A DNA stretch of 64,000 bases. Source: G965267185 sp965267185. GTDB taxonomy: Bacteria > Pseudomonadota > Alphaproteobacteria > UBA6615. The translations under genes and the position numbers were made by a program. The notes below the pieces were generated by a model. It saw nothing but the letters and a program-made list of their open reading frames with translations, did not search any database and was not told the DNA's origin. Location: NCBI GenBank assembly GCA_965267185.1, contig OZ253937.1:434001-498000 (forward strand), written 5' to 3'. Below, one piece after another: positions 24,270 through 33,612 of this stretch (positions within the stretch are counted from its first letter, which is position 1; each line of letters begins with the position of its first letter).

Positions 24270-25331
24270 TTACTGCGCCGCGGTGGACGTAGTCGCCGGC
24301 TGTGGTAGCACCAGATCCAGATTGCCGAGGTCGGGTTTCAGCTCACCGGCATGAATCTGCCGAGCCAAATCGACGATACGGTCGCAAGTCGGTGCCGGCC
24401 GACCGTTCTTGCGGCACTCCTCGGCAACCAGGCCGTTAATCATCTCGGTCTCGCAGCGGCGGCCCTTCATATGATCCTGCAGGGTGGTATTGATTGGCCC
24501 TGGTCCGATGTCGGCCAGGATCTTGTCGAGCAGGGTTTCGAGCAGGTTATTGGTGTTGGTAACGTCTTCCGGCTTCAATCCGAACACCGGCACCACCTTG
24601 TAGTCGAGCGTTTGGCCGGCCGCCAACGCCTCTTCGCCCGCTTGGAGGAACCAGTTGCGCACGCGTTGGGCATACTCTTTGCCGTTCTGCTTGAAGACTT
24701 GCTCCGGCGTGGCGCCGAGGATCGCCATCGAGCCCATGATCATGGCGTTGACGATCAGCTTCATCCATTTCGCCGACAGGATTTCGTCGATCACTTCGAC
24801 CCGCCCGGCGTGGCCGAGTATTTCGGCGACCACGTCGACATGAGCCTCTTGCGCCGGATCGAAGGCGCCGACGCCGAACCAGGTATGGTCCCGCGTGGTG
24901 CTGCGGCGAACCTCGGCGGGCTCGAACATCTGCGAGGCCAGCTCCACGACGCAGCCGACGGTGTGCTCCGGCCCGACGGCTTCGGCGATCGTTTCCGCGG
25001 TCATGCAATTTTGCACGCCGACCACGACGCCATCGTCGGCGAGATGGGGCTTGATCAATTCGGCCAGCCAACGCGCGTCGTAGCCATTCGAGGTGATCAG
25101 CACAACATCGAATTTGTCAGTGAAGGTGCACACGTCGCTTATGTGATAGGCGTTCACCTTGACATTGCGTTCTTCGTCGCCGGTCTTGATGGTGAGACCA
25201 TTGGCCCGCATCGTCTCGACATGCTCGCCCCACATGTCGATCATCGATACGTCCAAACCCGCCTCGATCAGATCGGCCGAGATAACGCTGCCGTTTGCCC
25301 CCGTCGCTAACACCGCGATTTTCTTATTCAT
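24270..25331 (-). CDS. 2-dehydropantoate 2-reductase (ApbA/PanE)-family oxidoreductase
   Basis: A 353-residue ketopantoate-reductase-like enzyme. Rossmann loop ATGANGSV at the N-terminus (about residues 9-16), NGYDARWL and VGVQNCMT in the NADPH domain, and LSAKWMKLIVNAMI (about 190-203) with the catalytic Lys in the helical domain. It is about 50 residues longer than classical PanE and belongs to the wider family reducing 2-oxo acids. ATG 25331 follows GAGGGTGG. Divergent from the CmcJ/NvfI-type gene at 25480, with 148 bases between, so the two may be co-regulated. Confidence 0.82.
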   Translation of the reverse strand: MNKKIAVLATGANGSVISADLIEAGLDVSMIDMWGEHVETMRANGLTIKTGDEERNVKVNAYHISDVCTFTDKFDVVLITSNGYDARWLAELIKPHLADDGVVVGVQNCMTAETIAEAVGPEHTVGCVVELASQMFEPAEVRRSTTRDHTWFGVGAFDPAQEAHVDVVAEILGHAGRVEVIDEILSAKWMKLIVNAMIMGSMAILGATPEQVFKQNGKEYAQRVRNWFLQAGEEALAAGQTLDYKVVPVFGLKPEDVTNTNNLLETLLDKILADIGPGPINTTLQDHMKGRRCETEMINGLVAEECRKNGRPAPTCDRIVDLARQIHAGELKPDLGNLDLVLPQPATTSTAAQ

Positions 25332-25479
25332 TGGTTCCACCCTCAATGTTCCCTGCGGCCAATAATAGGCCGTTCGGAGCGGCGCTAACATACCGGTGGG
25401 GTTAAAAAATCCGGCATCCCACGCCGTCGTGGACTCCGCCGCACTTCGCCCCCTAAAGTGGGCGTCTGGAGGGTTCGCC

Positions 25480-26343
25480 ATGAATAAACAAGAACAAGAA
25501 CTTGCGGCGCCATCTGAGATCGAAGTGCCGATCTTCTATTTGGTAGACACGGGCGAAACGCCGGTTTTCCGCCAGACGGACAAGGCTTCGGACTCGGTCA
25601 CCATAGCGGGCACCCGCGTGCCCCATCCCATGACCATCCGCAACGCGCGGCTGCTGCCGAACGAGTTCTCGCTCGACCGCGAGGGGTTTGCCTTCGCCGA
25701 GCACGCCACCGCGGTGACCGATTTCTTCGACGATGCGCAATTGGCATCGGTTTATACGCCTGAGCTCGAGGTGCTTATCGCCCGGCTGGCGGGTGCCAGC
25801 GAGGTGAAGGTGTTCGACCATACGCGGCGCTCCAGCGACGGCGCGCAGCGTGAGAAGCGCGACTGGCGCGATCCGGTGCCGCTGCCGCACAGCGATTATA
25901 CCGACCGCTCGGTACGGCAGCGCATGCGCGATGTTTATGGCTATGACGCCGAGGACCGGCTGGCGCGGCGCTTCGCCGTCGTCAATGCGTGGCGGTCGAT
26001 GACCGGGCCGGTCGAGCAGTGGCCCATTGCGATGTGCGATGCCCGCACGATCGACGACAGCCTGATGCACAAGATCGAGCGCGAAGCGCCGCATCGCACC
26101 GAACCGTCTTTCGAATATTCGCGCAGCAGCGAAACGCGCCATGCGTCCTACGACGCCAATCACCGCTGGTTTTATTTTCCGCAGATGACCCGCGACGAGG
26201 TCCTACTGTTCAAGAACTACGACACGCTGCGCGACGGCACCGCGCGCTATGCGCTCCATTCCGCCTTCGAGGACCCAACCGGCCCGGCCGATCCCGCGCC
26301 GCGCGAAAGCATCGAGAGCCGCGCCTTCGTGTTCTACGATTAG
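25480..26343 (+). CDS. CmcJ/NvfI-family non-heme iron oxygenase
   Basis: A 287-residue protein of the CmcJ/NvfI (GA4 desaturase-like) family, cousins of Fe(II)/2-oxoglutarate oxygenases in antibiotic and terpenoid pathways. The iron triad is visible as His137-x-Asp139 (PHSDYT) and His260 (YALHSAF). Other family blocks: VKVFDHTRR, AVVNAWRSMTGPV, NHRWFYFPQMTRDEVLLFKN and PRESIESRAF. ATG 25480 has TCTGGAGGG upstream. Divergent from the PanE-like reductase. A longer homologue is at 48320. The substrate is unknown. Confidence 0.88.
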   Translation: MNKQEQELAAPSEIEVPIFYLVDTGETPVFRQTDKASDSVTIAGTRVPHPMTIRNARLLPNEFSLDREGFAFAEHATAVTDFFDDAQLASVYTPELEVLIARLAGASEVKVFDHTRRSSDGAQREKRDWRDPVPLPHSDYTDRSVRQRMRDVYGYDAEDRLARRFAVVNAWRSMTGPVEQWPIAMCDARTIDDSLMHKIEREAPHRTEPSFEYSRSSETRHASYDANHRWFYFPQMTRDEVLLFKNYDTLRDGTARYALHSAFEDPTGPADPAPRESIESRAFVFYD

Positions 26344-26348
26344 GCCCG

Positions 26349-26666
26349 CTAGACGATATCGAAGATCGAGCGGGTGAGCGTGTCGCGGTCGATCATCGAC
26401 ATGTAGGTTTTCACCATGTCAGGGATCGTATCGATATTGGAGATCGAATTGCGGGCGTCGTCCGCGCTCTTCCAGGTGGCGGCGATCAGCCAAGTACCGT
26501 CGTCGTTTCGGCCGATCTCGCGGTGGAGAAACCCGGGCTGTGCCGCGGTGAATTCCTCGCCCACTTGGCGGCAAATTGCCAGGAAGGCGTCGATATCGGT
26601 CCCCTCGACGAGCCTGTAGTTCACCAGCTCAATGGCGTAGGGCGGCGTTAAGTTTGGTGCCGGCAT
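26349..26666 (-). CDS. Dimeric alpha/beta-barrel (NIPSNAP/ABM-like) protein
   Basis: A 105-residue single-domain protein with the beta-alpha-beta pattern of the dimeric ferredoxin-like barrel (PYAIELVNYRLVEGTDIDAF ... PGFLHREIGRNDDGTWLIAATWKS). Family members include monooxygenases and ligand-binding proteins; no catalytic residue stands out. GGGGAG precedes ATG 26666. Its stop is five bases from the convergent stop of the CmcJ-type gene. Confidence 0.78.
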   Translation of the reverse strand: MPAPNLTPPYAIELVNYRLVEGTDIDAFLAICRQVGEEFTAAQPGFLHREIGRNDDGTWLIAATWKSADDARNSISNIDTIPDMVKTYMSMIDRDTLTRSIFDIV

Positions 26667-26861
26667 CGGTAATCTCCCCTTAAATTTTAGTGCGGTGGCA
26701 GCGTATTCGTTGTTCGGCGATAACGGAAGGCATCTAAAACTAAGTGTCTAGATCGTCCGGCTTGAACCGCTCTTTCGGCCAGCCCAGATTCTGGGGGTAC
26801 CAAAGCCGGATGACCCATGTAGGTTCCGGCGGGTACGCCATGACGGCACAAGGGGGCGCGT

Positions 26862-27668
26862 ATGTTGACGGTCGACGGCCAGACAATCGATTACCAGGAA
26901 ACCGGCGAGGGGGAGGCGGTACTGTTTGTGCCGGGCTCGTTCAGCACGCCCGCGGCGTGGACCGGCATCCAGAAGCGTTTGCCGCAAACCTATCGGTTTA
27001 TCGGCACCAGCATCTGCGGGTATGGCGGGACGGAAGAGACCCGCAGCCTCGACGATCTCGGCATGGAGCATGAGGTGCGCGTCGTCGAAGCGGTGGCGCG
27101 CCAGGCCGATGCGCCGGTTCATCTGGTCGGTCATTCGTTCGGCGGCACCATCGCACTTGCCACCGCGCTGGCCGGCGCGGTCGAAGTAAGAAGCATCGCG
27201 ACCTTCGAAGCCAATCCACTCGCGCCCATCCGCGACCGGGGTCATGTAGATTTGTTTGAATCGACGCAGGAGATGAGCGCGGCCTTCGAGCAGGCGCACC
27301 ATGACGGTGAGCGTGACGCCGCCGGACGCATCATCGATTTCTGGGGCGGCGCGGGCTCGTTCGCCGCCATGCCCGAACCGGTTCAGGACTATTGCCGCGC
27401 CACCGCTTATGCCAACGTCCTCGATTGGCGCACCGCGTTCAGCTTCGAGGCGGCCTTGGACGACTACGCGGGCTTAAAGATTCCAGCCTTGGTGGTGCGC
27501 GGCGGCTTGGCGAACGAGGCGATGGTCAAGATCACCGACGGCTTGGCGGCCAGCCTGCCCGATGTGCGCACGTCGGTGGTCGATGGTGCTAGTCATTTTT
27601 TGATCACCACCCATGCCGACGACTGCGCGCAACTGCTGGCGGACTTTTTGGCTGACGCCGCCGAATAA
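26862..27668 (+). CDS. Alpha/beta hydrolase
   Basis: A 268-residue alpha/beta hydrolase fold. Nucleophile Ser in GHSFGGT (about residue 90), oxyanion loop region FVPGSF, and catalytic His in DGASHFLIT near the C-terminus (about residue 246). Acid residue is probably the Asp/Glu after VRGGLAN. ATG 26862 (MLTVDGQTIDYQE) follows AAGGGGG. The substrate is unknown; lactone, ester or dienoate hydrolysis is common in such catabolic surroundings. Confidence 0.88.
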   Translation: MLTVDGQTIDYQETGEGEAVLFVPGSFSTPAAWTGIQKRLPQTYRFIGTSICGYGGTEETRSLDDLGMEHEVRVVEAVARQADAPVHLVGHSFGGTIALATALAGAVEVRSIATFEANPLAPIRDRGHVDLFESTQEMSAAFEQAHHDGERDAAGRIIDFWGGAGSFAAMPEPVQDYCRATAYANVLDWRTAFSFEAALDDYAGLKIPALVVRGGLANEAMVKITDGLAASLPDVRTSVVDGASHFLITTHADDCAQLLADFLADAAE

Positions 27669-27683
27669 CGGCACGCGGCTGGG

Positions 27684-29174
27684 CTAGCGCCCCTCCAATG
27701 CCGTTGTCAGACGCAAGCGGGAGCGGATCGCCCGCGACGCACCGTCGACAGCGATATTGAGCAGTGCCGTCACCGCGATCAAAAACAGGGCCCGGTCGAA
27801 GCGTAGTTCGGCGAAGGCGCTGTCGATAAAGAAGCCGAGCGTGAACACGCCCAAAATGCCGAGGATCGCCGTCTCGCGCATGATCACTTCCCAGCGGTAA
27901 AACAGCAGCGCCAGCATCGAACGGTGGATTCTCGGCAACACCTCGTAGAGGTAGCGCCCGGTGCCGCGTGCGGCATCGGGGCGCAGCCGCATCGTTTCCG
28001 TGTAGCGGCCAACCAGATGGCCGATGATCCCGCCATTGTGCAATGCCAGCGCCACGATTGCCGGCAGCATCGATGGCCCCCAGAGCTGCAGCAGGACAAA
28101 CGCCAAAATGTACTCGGGCGTCGAACGTACGATGACGAGAAACAGGTGGCCGATCCAGCGCGCCGGACGCGGCAGTAGCACAGGCGAAATCAGCGGAAAG
28201 AACAGCGCCGCGAGGATCCCCGTTGCGACGAGGGCGACCATGGTGAGTTGCATTGTCGCCAGCGCGCCGGGCAGCGCTTGCTCGCTGAGCATCGTCCACA
28301 CCCACGCGCTCAGCTCGTCGAGGCCGCCGCCGGTGCGCAGGGGATGGGGAACGATATCGTGAGTGAAAAAACGGGCGATGTTCGAACCGGAGATGGGCGT
28401 CGACCAGGGCAGTATTGCCGCCGCGCCAACCAGGTAGACCGGCAAGAGGGGACGGCGCACCCATAGCCGCTGCCCGGCGATAATCGCATAGAACAGGATC
28501 AGCAGCGCCGACGCCTCGGAGTAACGGCCTTGCCGGAACGCCGATTCCAGATGGAAGCCTAATGTCGGTAGGCCGACGAAACCGAGTACGGCGCTCGAGC
28601 GCAGGCCGCACTCGAGCCGGTAGAGCGCGTAGGTGCGAAAATGCGTCCAGACGTCCGGCAGGCGCACGAACAGGAAGGCCGATAAGCGCCCGGTGCCCGC
28701 TGGCGTTACGGCGAGGGGGCGCGGGTCGGCCTCTTCGAGAATTTCGGCGTAGACCTTGGCGATGATGCCGGCATAGGGAATGCCGATGGCGAGGATGCCG
28801 GTCAGCGGGGATAGCCCGAAGATCTGGAGAAAGATGAGAGCCCAGAAAAGCTCGTGTACCGCGCGGATCACCGCGCAGAAAGTTCTCACCAGCGGGTTGG
28901 CGAAACCGATTGCCAGCGCAAAGCCTGCCGCCGTGCCGAACGCCACGCCGAGGAAGGCGAAGGCGACGGTGTTCGCCAACGCATGCAGCAGGTTTTCCGT
29001 CGCCAGGAAGTCGGGCGTCGCGACGCCGCGCACCAGACGGGCAAATTCGTCCCACGGTGTTAGCGTCGTGATCGCCAGATCCGCGGAGGCCAGACACACC
29101 AGCGCGATGGTGAGAAACGCCAAGACTGTCCGCACCAATGGCGAACGCAAAGGATAGGCGGCGAGAACGCTCAT
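27684..29174 (-). CDS. Fused double-domain ABC permease, PhnE type
   Basis: A 496-residue integral membrane protein containing two PhnE-like permease domains in tandem (about residues 10-235 and 285-485). The EAA-type loop of the first is VYAEILEEADPR (about 143-154), and that of the second lies near residues 395-430. Normally two separate PhnE chains or a homodimer form the pore; here both halves are one polypeptide. The ATG at 29174 overlaps the ATPase gene stop (ATGA), so translation is coupled. Confidence 0.88.
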   Translation of the reverse strand: MSVLAAYPLRSPLVRTVLAFLTIALVCLASADLAITTLTPWDEFARLVRGVATPDFLATENLLHALANTVAFAFLGVAFGTAAGFALAIGFANPLVRTFCAVIRAVHELFWALIFLQIFGLSPLTGILAIGIPYAGIIAKVYAEILEEADPRPLAVTPAGTGRLSAFLFVRLPDVWTHFRTYALYRLECGLRSSAVLGFVGLPTLGFHLESAFRQGRYSEASALLILFYAIIAGQRLWVRRPLLPVYLVGAAAILPWSTPISGSNIARFFTHDIVPHPLRTGGGLDELSAWVWTMLSEQALPGALATMQLTMVALVATGILAALFFPLISPVLLPRPARWIGHLFLVIVRSTPEYILAFVLLQLWGPSMLPAIVALALHNGGIIGHLVGRYTETMRLRPDAARGTGRYLYEVLPRIHRSMLALLFYRWEVIMRETAILGILGVFTLGFFIDSAFAELRFDRALFLIAVTALLNIAVDGASRAIRSRLRLTTALEGR

Positions 29175-29827
29175 CCGGTGTAGAGGTGATCGATATCGGC
29201 GGGCTGCAGGCCGTGGGCAGGTGCATCCATGACGATGCGTCCACCGCGCAGGCCGATGATCCGGTCGGCAAAATCGACGGCCAATGCCCGGTCGTGCAAG
29301 GCGACCACGATTGTCGGCTTGCGCGCCGCGGCGATGTTGAGAATTTCACGCGCTTGCAGATCGTCAACCGCCGAGACGGGTTCGTCGGCGAACAGGGTGT
29401 CGGCGGGGTGAAACAGCGCGCGCGCCACGGCAACGCGTTGTTGCTGACCGCCGGACAACTCGCCGACCGGCGAAAACAATTTATCTTTGAGGCGCAGTGG
29501 GACCAAAACGTCGCGCACCGCATCCACGTCCCGGCGCGCCGGCCACACCAGCGAGCGCAAATTGTACAGCGCCGAGTGACGGTGCAACCGGCCCATATAG
29601 ACGTTGTGGAACACCGGAAGCGCCTTCACCAAGCCCAGATCCTGGGGCACCAGCGCCGCCGACCCGTCGCATTGCCGGTACAGCAGATTGATCAACGTGG
29701 TTTTACCGACACCGCTTTCGCCGACCAGCGCGACACGCGCACCCGGCTCGATGGAGAGCGAAATCTCGTGCAACACCGTGCGGCCCCGGTAGCTGGCGTT
29801 GGCGCCAGCCAGGGCGATGGCGGTCAT
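29171..29827 (-). CDS. ABC transporter ATPase, PhnC type
   Basis: A 218-residue nucleotide-binding subunit: Walker A GESGVGKTT (about residues 36-44), ABC signature LSGGQQQR (about 125-132), Walker B TLFADEP (about 143-149) and switch His in ALHD. Short for the family but complete. The start overlaps the end of the binding-protein gene and its stop overlaps the permease start, giving the order binding protein, ATPase, permease in one transcript. It powers uptake through the double permease. Confidence 0.92.
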   Translation of the reverse strand: MTAIALAGANASYRGRTVLHEISLSIEPGARVALVGESGVGKTTLINLLYRQCDGSAALVPQDLGLVKALPVFHNVYMGRLHRHSALYNLRSLVWPARRDVDAVRDVLVPLRLKDKLFSPVGELSGGQQQRVAVARALFHPADTLFADEPVSAVDDLQAREILNIAAARKPTIVVALHDRALAVDFADRIIGLRGGRIVMDAPAHGLQPADIDHLYTG

Positions 29828-30708
29828 TCGTCGAGCAGTCCGATCGACTTCCCGACATCCTCGATGGGCTGGTAGTCGGCGTTCGCCGCCGGCACGAAGC
29901 GCGAGCGCGGGAAGCTCTTGAGCAGATCGGGGTCACTCATGCCGAGCAACGCCTCACGAACTCGGTTGGCGACGCCCTCGCCGTAGCGGGCGTCGACATC
30001 GCCGCGGATCGACCATTGATAATCGGGATAGGTCGGCGTGCGCCAGATTATCCGGACTTTCTTGGGATCGATTATCCCAGCGGCGAGTTCACGCTTCCAC
30101 ACTGCGAAGTTGACCGCGCCGACTTGAAACGCGCCCGACTGCACAAGCGCGATGGTGCGCGAATGGTCGCCGCTGAATCCGATCCGGGTGAACACATCGC
30201 CTGGCTCCTTGCCGAACACCTGACGGATATGGAACTCCGGCATGAGCCGGCCGGATGTCGAGCCTTTGGAGCCGAAGGTGAACGTCTTTCCGGCGATTTC
30301 GCGCGGAAATTCAGCTTGCTCCTCCAGACCGGTACTGGTGTGAGCGATAAAATAAGTCACGAATTCCTGGTCTTCGGCGCCCTGGGCGATCGCCTTCGAA
30401 CCCGCCACACCGCGCCGCGCTTGCACGCCCGATAGCCCGCCGAACCAGGCAAGCTGCACCTGGTTGTTGCGGAACGCGGTGACGGCGGCGGCATAGGATT
30501 TCACCGGCACGTAGCGCACCTCGATACCGAGCTCGTGCGATAGGTAGTCCGCAACCTTCGAAAACCGCGTGGTGAGACGCGCTTCGTCTTGGTCGGGAAT
30601 GGCGGTGAAGGTGAAGGTTTGTGCCTTAACGCCGGCACTGGCGGAAACGGCTAAGAAACTGGAGAGAAGAAGGGTAAATACGAAACGATACTTTTTTCCT
30701 TGTGACAT
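29824..30708 (-). CDS. Periplasmic binding protein, PhnD type (putative selenate/phosphonate ABC)
   Basis: A 294-residue exported solute-binding protein with a signal peptide (about residues 1-30, ending VKA-QT). The segment AIPDQDEARL and the run KSYAAAVTAFRNNQVQLAWF (about 70-90) followed by GGLSGVQAR match a PhnD subgroup often annotated as putative selenate transport; the label is from memory of the family and untested. STSGR near residue 160 is the anion-binding turn. ATG 30708 has AGGAG upstream and is preferred to 30723. The start of a three-gene operon. Confidence 0.88.
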   Translation of the reverse strand: MSQGKKYRFVFTLLLSSFLAVSASAGVKAQTFTFTAIPDQDEARLTTRFSKVADYLSHELGIEVRYVPVKSYAAAVTAFRNNQVQLAWFGGLSGVQARRGVAGSKAIAQGAEDQEFVTYFIAHTSTGLEEQAEFPREIAGKTFTFGSKGSTSGRLMPEFHIRQVFGKEPGDVFTRIGFSGDHSRTIALVQSGAFQVGAVNFAVWKRELAAGIIDPKKVRIIWRTPTYPDYQWSIRGDVDARYGEGVANRVREALLGMSDPDLLKSFPRSRFVPAANADYQPIEDVGKSIGLLDE

Positions 30709-30938
30709 GCTGGCTCCTCGCACACGGCGCTGAATCTAAATGAGGCGCGGAGTGTATGGACCCGGAGCGGCGCAGGCCAATCAAATCGGCGCATCTTTTA
30801 AGCGTGGGGCGTATGCCGGATATGTGGCTCGTGCAGGGCTGAAATTGCCGTGGCCAAGCAGCCGTGCTCGGTTGCTCTGACGGGGCGCATTAGCTATGCA
30901 GCGCCGGAAGTTCGCGGTTCAATCGAAAGGTTCGTCGA

Positions 30939-31235
30939 ATGCAGATTGTGATGGTGGAGTTTGCCGTGGGGCCCAGCCGCGTCGACGCTTGTGTGGCGGC
31001 GGTTAAAGAGGCCACGAGCACCTTAGTCGCGCCGCAGGCCGCGTTTCATGGCGCGACGATCCACCGCGAAGACGCCACCGGCACCGTATGGAATGTGATG
31101 CGGTGGGATAGCCATCAGGCTTTCATCGATTTCCGCGATTCCAACGCCGAACGCATCGGCGCCTTGCTCGGGGAATTTTCCCCCAACGGACATATGCTGG
31201 ATATTGCCGCGTCGGTGGAACCGGCGGCTACGTAG
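30939..31235 (+). CDS. Small dimeric alpha/beta-barrel protein
   Basis: A 98-residue protein with the repeat pattern of the antibiotic biosynthesis monooxygenase fold (QIVMVEFAVGPSRVDACVAA ... HGATIHREDATGTVWNVMRW, then a helix with FRDSNAERIGAL). There is no obvious catalytic residue. No strong ribosome site is seen before ATG 30939. It converges with the methyltransferase gene. Confidence 0.7.
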   Translation: MQIVMVEFAVGPSRVDACVAAVKEATSTLVAPQAAFHGATIHREDATGTVWNVMRWDSHQAFIDFRDSNAERIGALLGEFSPNGHMLDIAASVEPAAT

Positions 31236-31256
31236 ACTGAAGACCGGTCCGACAGC

Positions 31257-32396
31257 CTACCAGAGCTGCTCGGAGGCGAGTTTGGCGCCTTCGGCCTGAG
31301 AGGCGAGCTTCATCCAGACGATATTGCGGTCGACCTGCACCCGCCCGGCGAAGGTGCCGAAGCCGCAGTCGACGCCGGCGATCACATTCTCTTTGCCGAC
31401 AATGTTGGCGTAGCTCAGGATGCGGTCGGCCACCAGTTCGGGGTGCTCGACATAGCTCGACGTGGAATCGATCACACCGGGAATGATGATCTTGCCGTCG
31501 GGCAGATCGACGTCGCGCCACACCTTCCATTCGTGCTCGTGGCGCGGGTTGGAGCCCGGGAACGACACGGCACCGGGCTTTCCCTTGAGCACGATATCGA
31601 CGATATCTTTCATCGGCACGTCTTCGTGGTGCGGCCCGAAGGTACTGGCCCAGCAGATATGCATGCGCATCCGTTCGGGATCGATATTGGCGACCGCGTG
31701 GTTGAGCGCTTCCACATGCATTTCGATCTCCTTGCGGAAATCGGTCAGGCTCAGATGGCGGAACACCGTGTGGCGGCTCAGCGCCAAGTCGGGGCAGTCG
31801 AGTTGCAGGATTAAGCCGGCGTCGACAATCGCCTCATACTCCCGGCGCATCACATCGGCGAGCGCAAAAATGTATTCTTCTTCAGAAGGATAGTAGAGGT
31901 TTGTAAGGTAACGCGCGATCTGGCCCGGCGATGGCGATGTCATGAAAGCTTCGGTCGCGTCGGTGCGCCCCAGCACGCTTTTCGCGCGCGCGATATCCGC
32001 TTCGGCGGCGGCCCAATCCTTCCACTCGACGGGGCCGGAGCAGGCTGGTCTGTTCTGTAGCGGTGACGCGAAACGAGCCAGCATTTCCGACAGCTCGGGG
32101 AATCCTTCCTCGCCGGTGCCCAGCGGCGGGGCGCTCGGTCCGTCATAGCCGGTGAGCCGGTCCTTGACGTGCGACGTGTAGTCGGGCCGGCCTTGCTCGC
32201 CGTCGTTGATGATGTCGACCCCAGCGGCGACCTGCTTTTGCACCACGTCCTCGATGGCGGCTTCCACCGCCGCGTCGAGCTCGTCGGCGCGGGCACCGCG
32301 GTCCTTTTCTTCTGCGACCAGAAGATCGACGACCGCGTGCGGCCGCGGCAGGCTGCCGGTGTGGGTCGTGAGAATCCTGTCGGTGCTGCGTTTCAT
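31257..32396 (-). CDS. Cobalamin-independent methionine synthase-like (MetE C-domain) methyltransferase
   Basis: A 379-residue protein homologous to the catalytic C-terminal half of MetE. N-terminal THTGSLPRP and DIINDGEQGR match the family's substrate sites; zinc ligands His and Cys are visible in MHICWAS (about residue 245) and a Cys in VDCGFGTFAGR (about 350). Members without the MetE N-domain act on other thiol methyl or alkyl transfers, so the substrate is uncertain. ATG 32396 is preceded by GGGGGAGAAA. It is a single gene with no methionine riboswitch seen. Confidence 0.88.
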   Translation of the reverse strand: MKRSTDRILTTHTGSLPRPHAVVDLLVAEEKDRGARADELDAAVEAAIEDVVQKQVAAGVDIINDGEQGRPDYTSHVKDRLTGYDGPSAPPLGTGEEGFPELSEMLARFASPLQNRPACSGPVEWKDWAAAEADIARAKSVLGRTDATEAFMTSPSPGQIARYLTNLYYPSEEEYIFALADVMRREYEAIVDAGLILQLDCPDLALSRHTVFRHLSLTDFRKEIEMHVEALNHAVANIDPERMRMHICWASTFGPHHEDVPMKDIVDIVLKGKPGAVSFPGSNPRHEHEWKVWRDVDLPDGKIIIPGVIDSTSSYVEHPELVADRILSYANIVGKENVIAGVDCGFGTFAGRVQVDRNIVWMKLASQAEGAKLASEQLW

Positions 32397-32517
32397 GATG
32401 TGTTTCTCCCCCGTGACGGCCGCTTCACTGCTGCCTTGTTTATTGCGCGGCTTACGCTAACCCAACGGACGGGCCGCTGCCACGGCAATTCGGTATGAAG
32501 GCGGGTAGAAAAGGAAA

Positions 32518-32543
32518 CGGCGCCGGAGGAACCCCCGGCGCCG
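32518..32543 (-). terminator. Rho-independent terminator
   Basis: A perfect 9-bp stem (CGGCGCCGG/CCGGCGCCG) with an 8-base loop, followed on the minus strand by TTTCCTTTT. It lies 44 bases past the stop of the OmpA-like lipoprotein gene and ends that transcript. Confidence 0.8.
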
Positions 32544-32587
32544 CTAATTTCTCGCAACGGCGCGGGTCGCGCGTTGCGGCGAACCTA

Positions 32588-33448
32588 TTAGTTTCCGCCG
32601 ACTTGTACTTCGACGCGGCGATTTTTTGGCTCGGCAACACCGTCACCCGTTCGAACGTCGAGGAAATCCTCGCCGTAGCCTTGTGCCTTGATGGCGTCTC
32701 GGTCGATGCCGCGGATTCGTATCGCGGCGGCGACGACACGCGCACGCTTCAGCGACAATGACTCGTTGGCAACGTTGTCGCCCTGGGTATCCGTGTACCC
32801 GGCGACGACGATGCGCGGCACGCCGTATAAACTGGCATGGGCCGCCGCTTCAGCGACAACTTCGTTGGCCGCGGCGTCGAGCTTGGTGCCACCGGTCGGG
32901 AAATACACCTTGTAGGTTTTGCCTCTCGGCAGTTTCTTCGGTGCCGGACGTGGCGCCGGTGCGGCGGCAACTTCTGTACCTCCGCGCAATTCGGCGATCA
33001 AATTATCAAGCTGATCGCGGCAGGCGTCGATCTCGTCTTGCTGCAGGTTTTCCTCAAGTTCTTGAATAAAGCACTCGTAGGCAATCTGCGCGTCGGCCGC
33101 TTTCTTCGGATTGTCTATGCGCGCGCCGCCGTCGAGTACTTCGACCAGATCTTCGCGTAGCGCCAGGACGTAGATCGCATCTTCCTGGGGCAATTCGCGC
33201 GAACTTACGTCCGGTGGCAGAACGATGAGCGCGTTTGCCGTCGTAATCGCCCGTTCGGCAAAATAGTCGGCATCGGTGTAGTCGGTTTCCGCCTGTTCGG
33301 CGCGCGCGAGCTTTAAGTAGCCGGCCGACAATGCGTTGTCGAAATCGGTGCCTTGCGGCGTTACCATCTCAGCCTTGCGGAGTTCCCCGCCGGCGCAGCC
33401 TGCGAGTGCGACCATCGCTGCCGCAGCCAGAATTACTTTCATGTTCAT
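32588..33448 (-). CDS. OmpA-domain outer-membrane lipoprotein
   Basis: A 286-residue lipoprotein: signal peptide with lipobox VALAGC (Cys about residue 18), a helical middle (40-155), a proline-rich linker (APAPRPAPKKLP) and a C-terminal OmpA peptidoglycan-binding domain (about 178-283) with VAGYTDTQGDNVANESLSL and NRRVEVQV. It would anchor the outer membrane to peptidoglycan. AAGGGGA precedes ATG 33448. Ends at a clear terminator. Stand-alone. Confidence 0.9.
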   Translation of the reverse strand: MNMKVILAAAAMVALAGCAGGELRKAEMVTPQGTDFDNALSAGYLKLARAEQAETDYTDADYFAERAITTANALIVLPPDVSSRELPQEDAIYVLALREDLVEVLDGGARIDNPKKAADAQIAYECFIQELEENLQQDEIDACRDQLDNLIAELRGGTEVAAAPAPRPAPKKLPRGKTYKVYFPTGGTKLDAAANEVVAEAAAHASLYGVPRIVVAGYTDTQGDNVANESLSLKRARVVAAAIRIRGIDRDAIKAQGYGEDFLDVRTGDGVAEPKNRRVEVQVGGN

Positions 33449-33612
33449 CAGTTCGTCCCCTTCCCAAGGTTTTTAATTTTTTTCTGCCGCAAGCGGTCAT
33501 CGGTTTTGTCTTGTTGGAAGCCTTTCACCGAATGTAAGCCCGCTCAGGGCACATTCTGCATGTTATACTACCGCGTCGCTGCAGAAGCCAAGCTGCCTAC
33601 TAAGTATCTCAG

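Noticed and set aside
32397..32517. SAM or cobalamin riboswitch before the MetE-like gene
   Set aside because: No conserved riboswitch core could be recognised in the leader, and the rest of the gap is taken by a terminator of the neighbouring gene.
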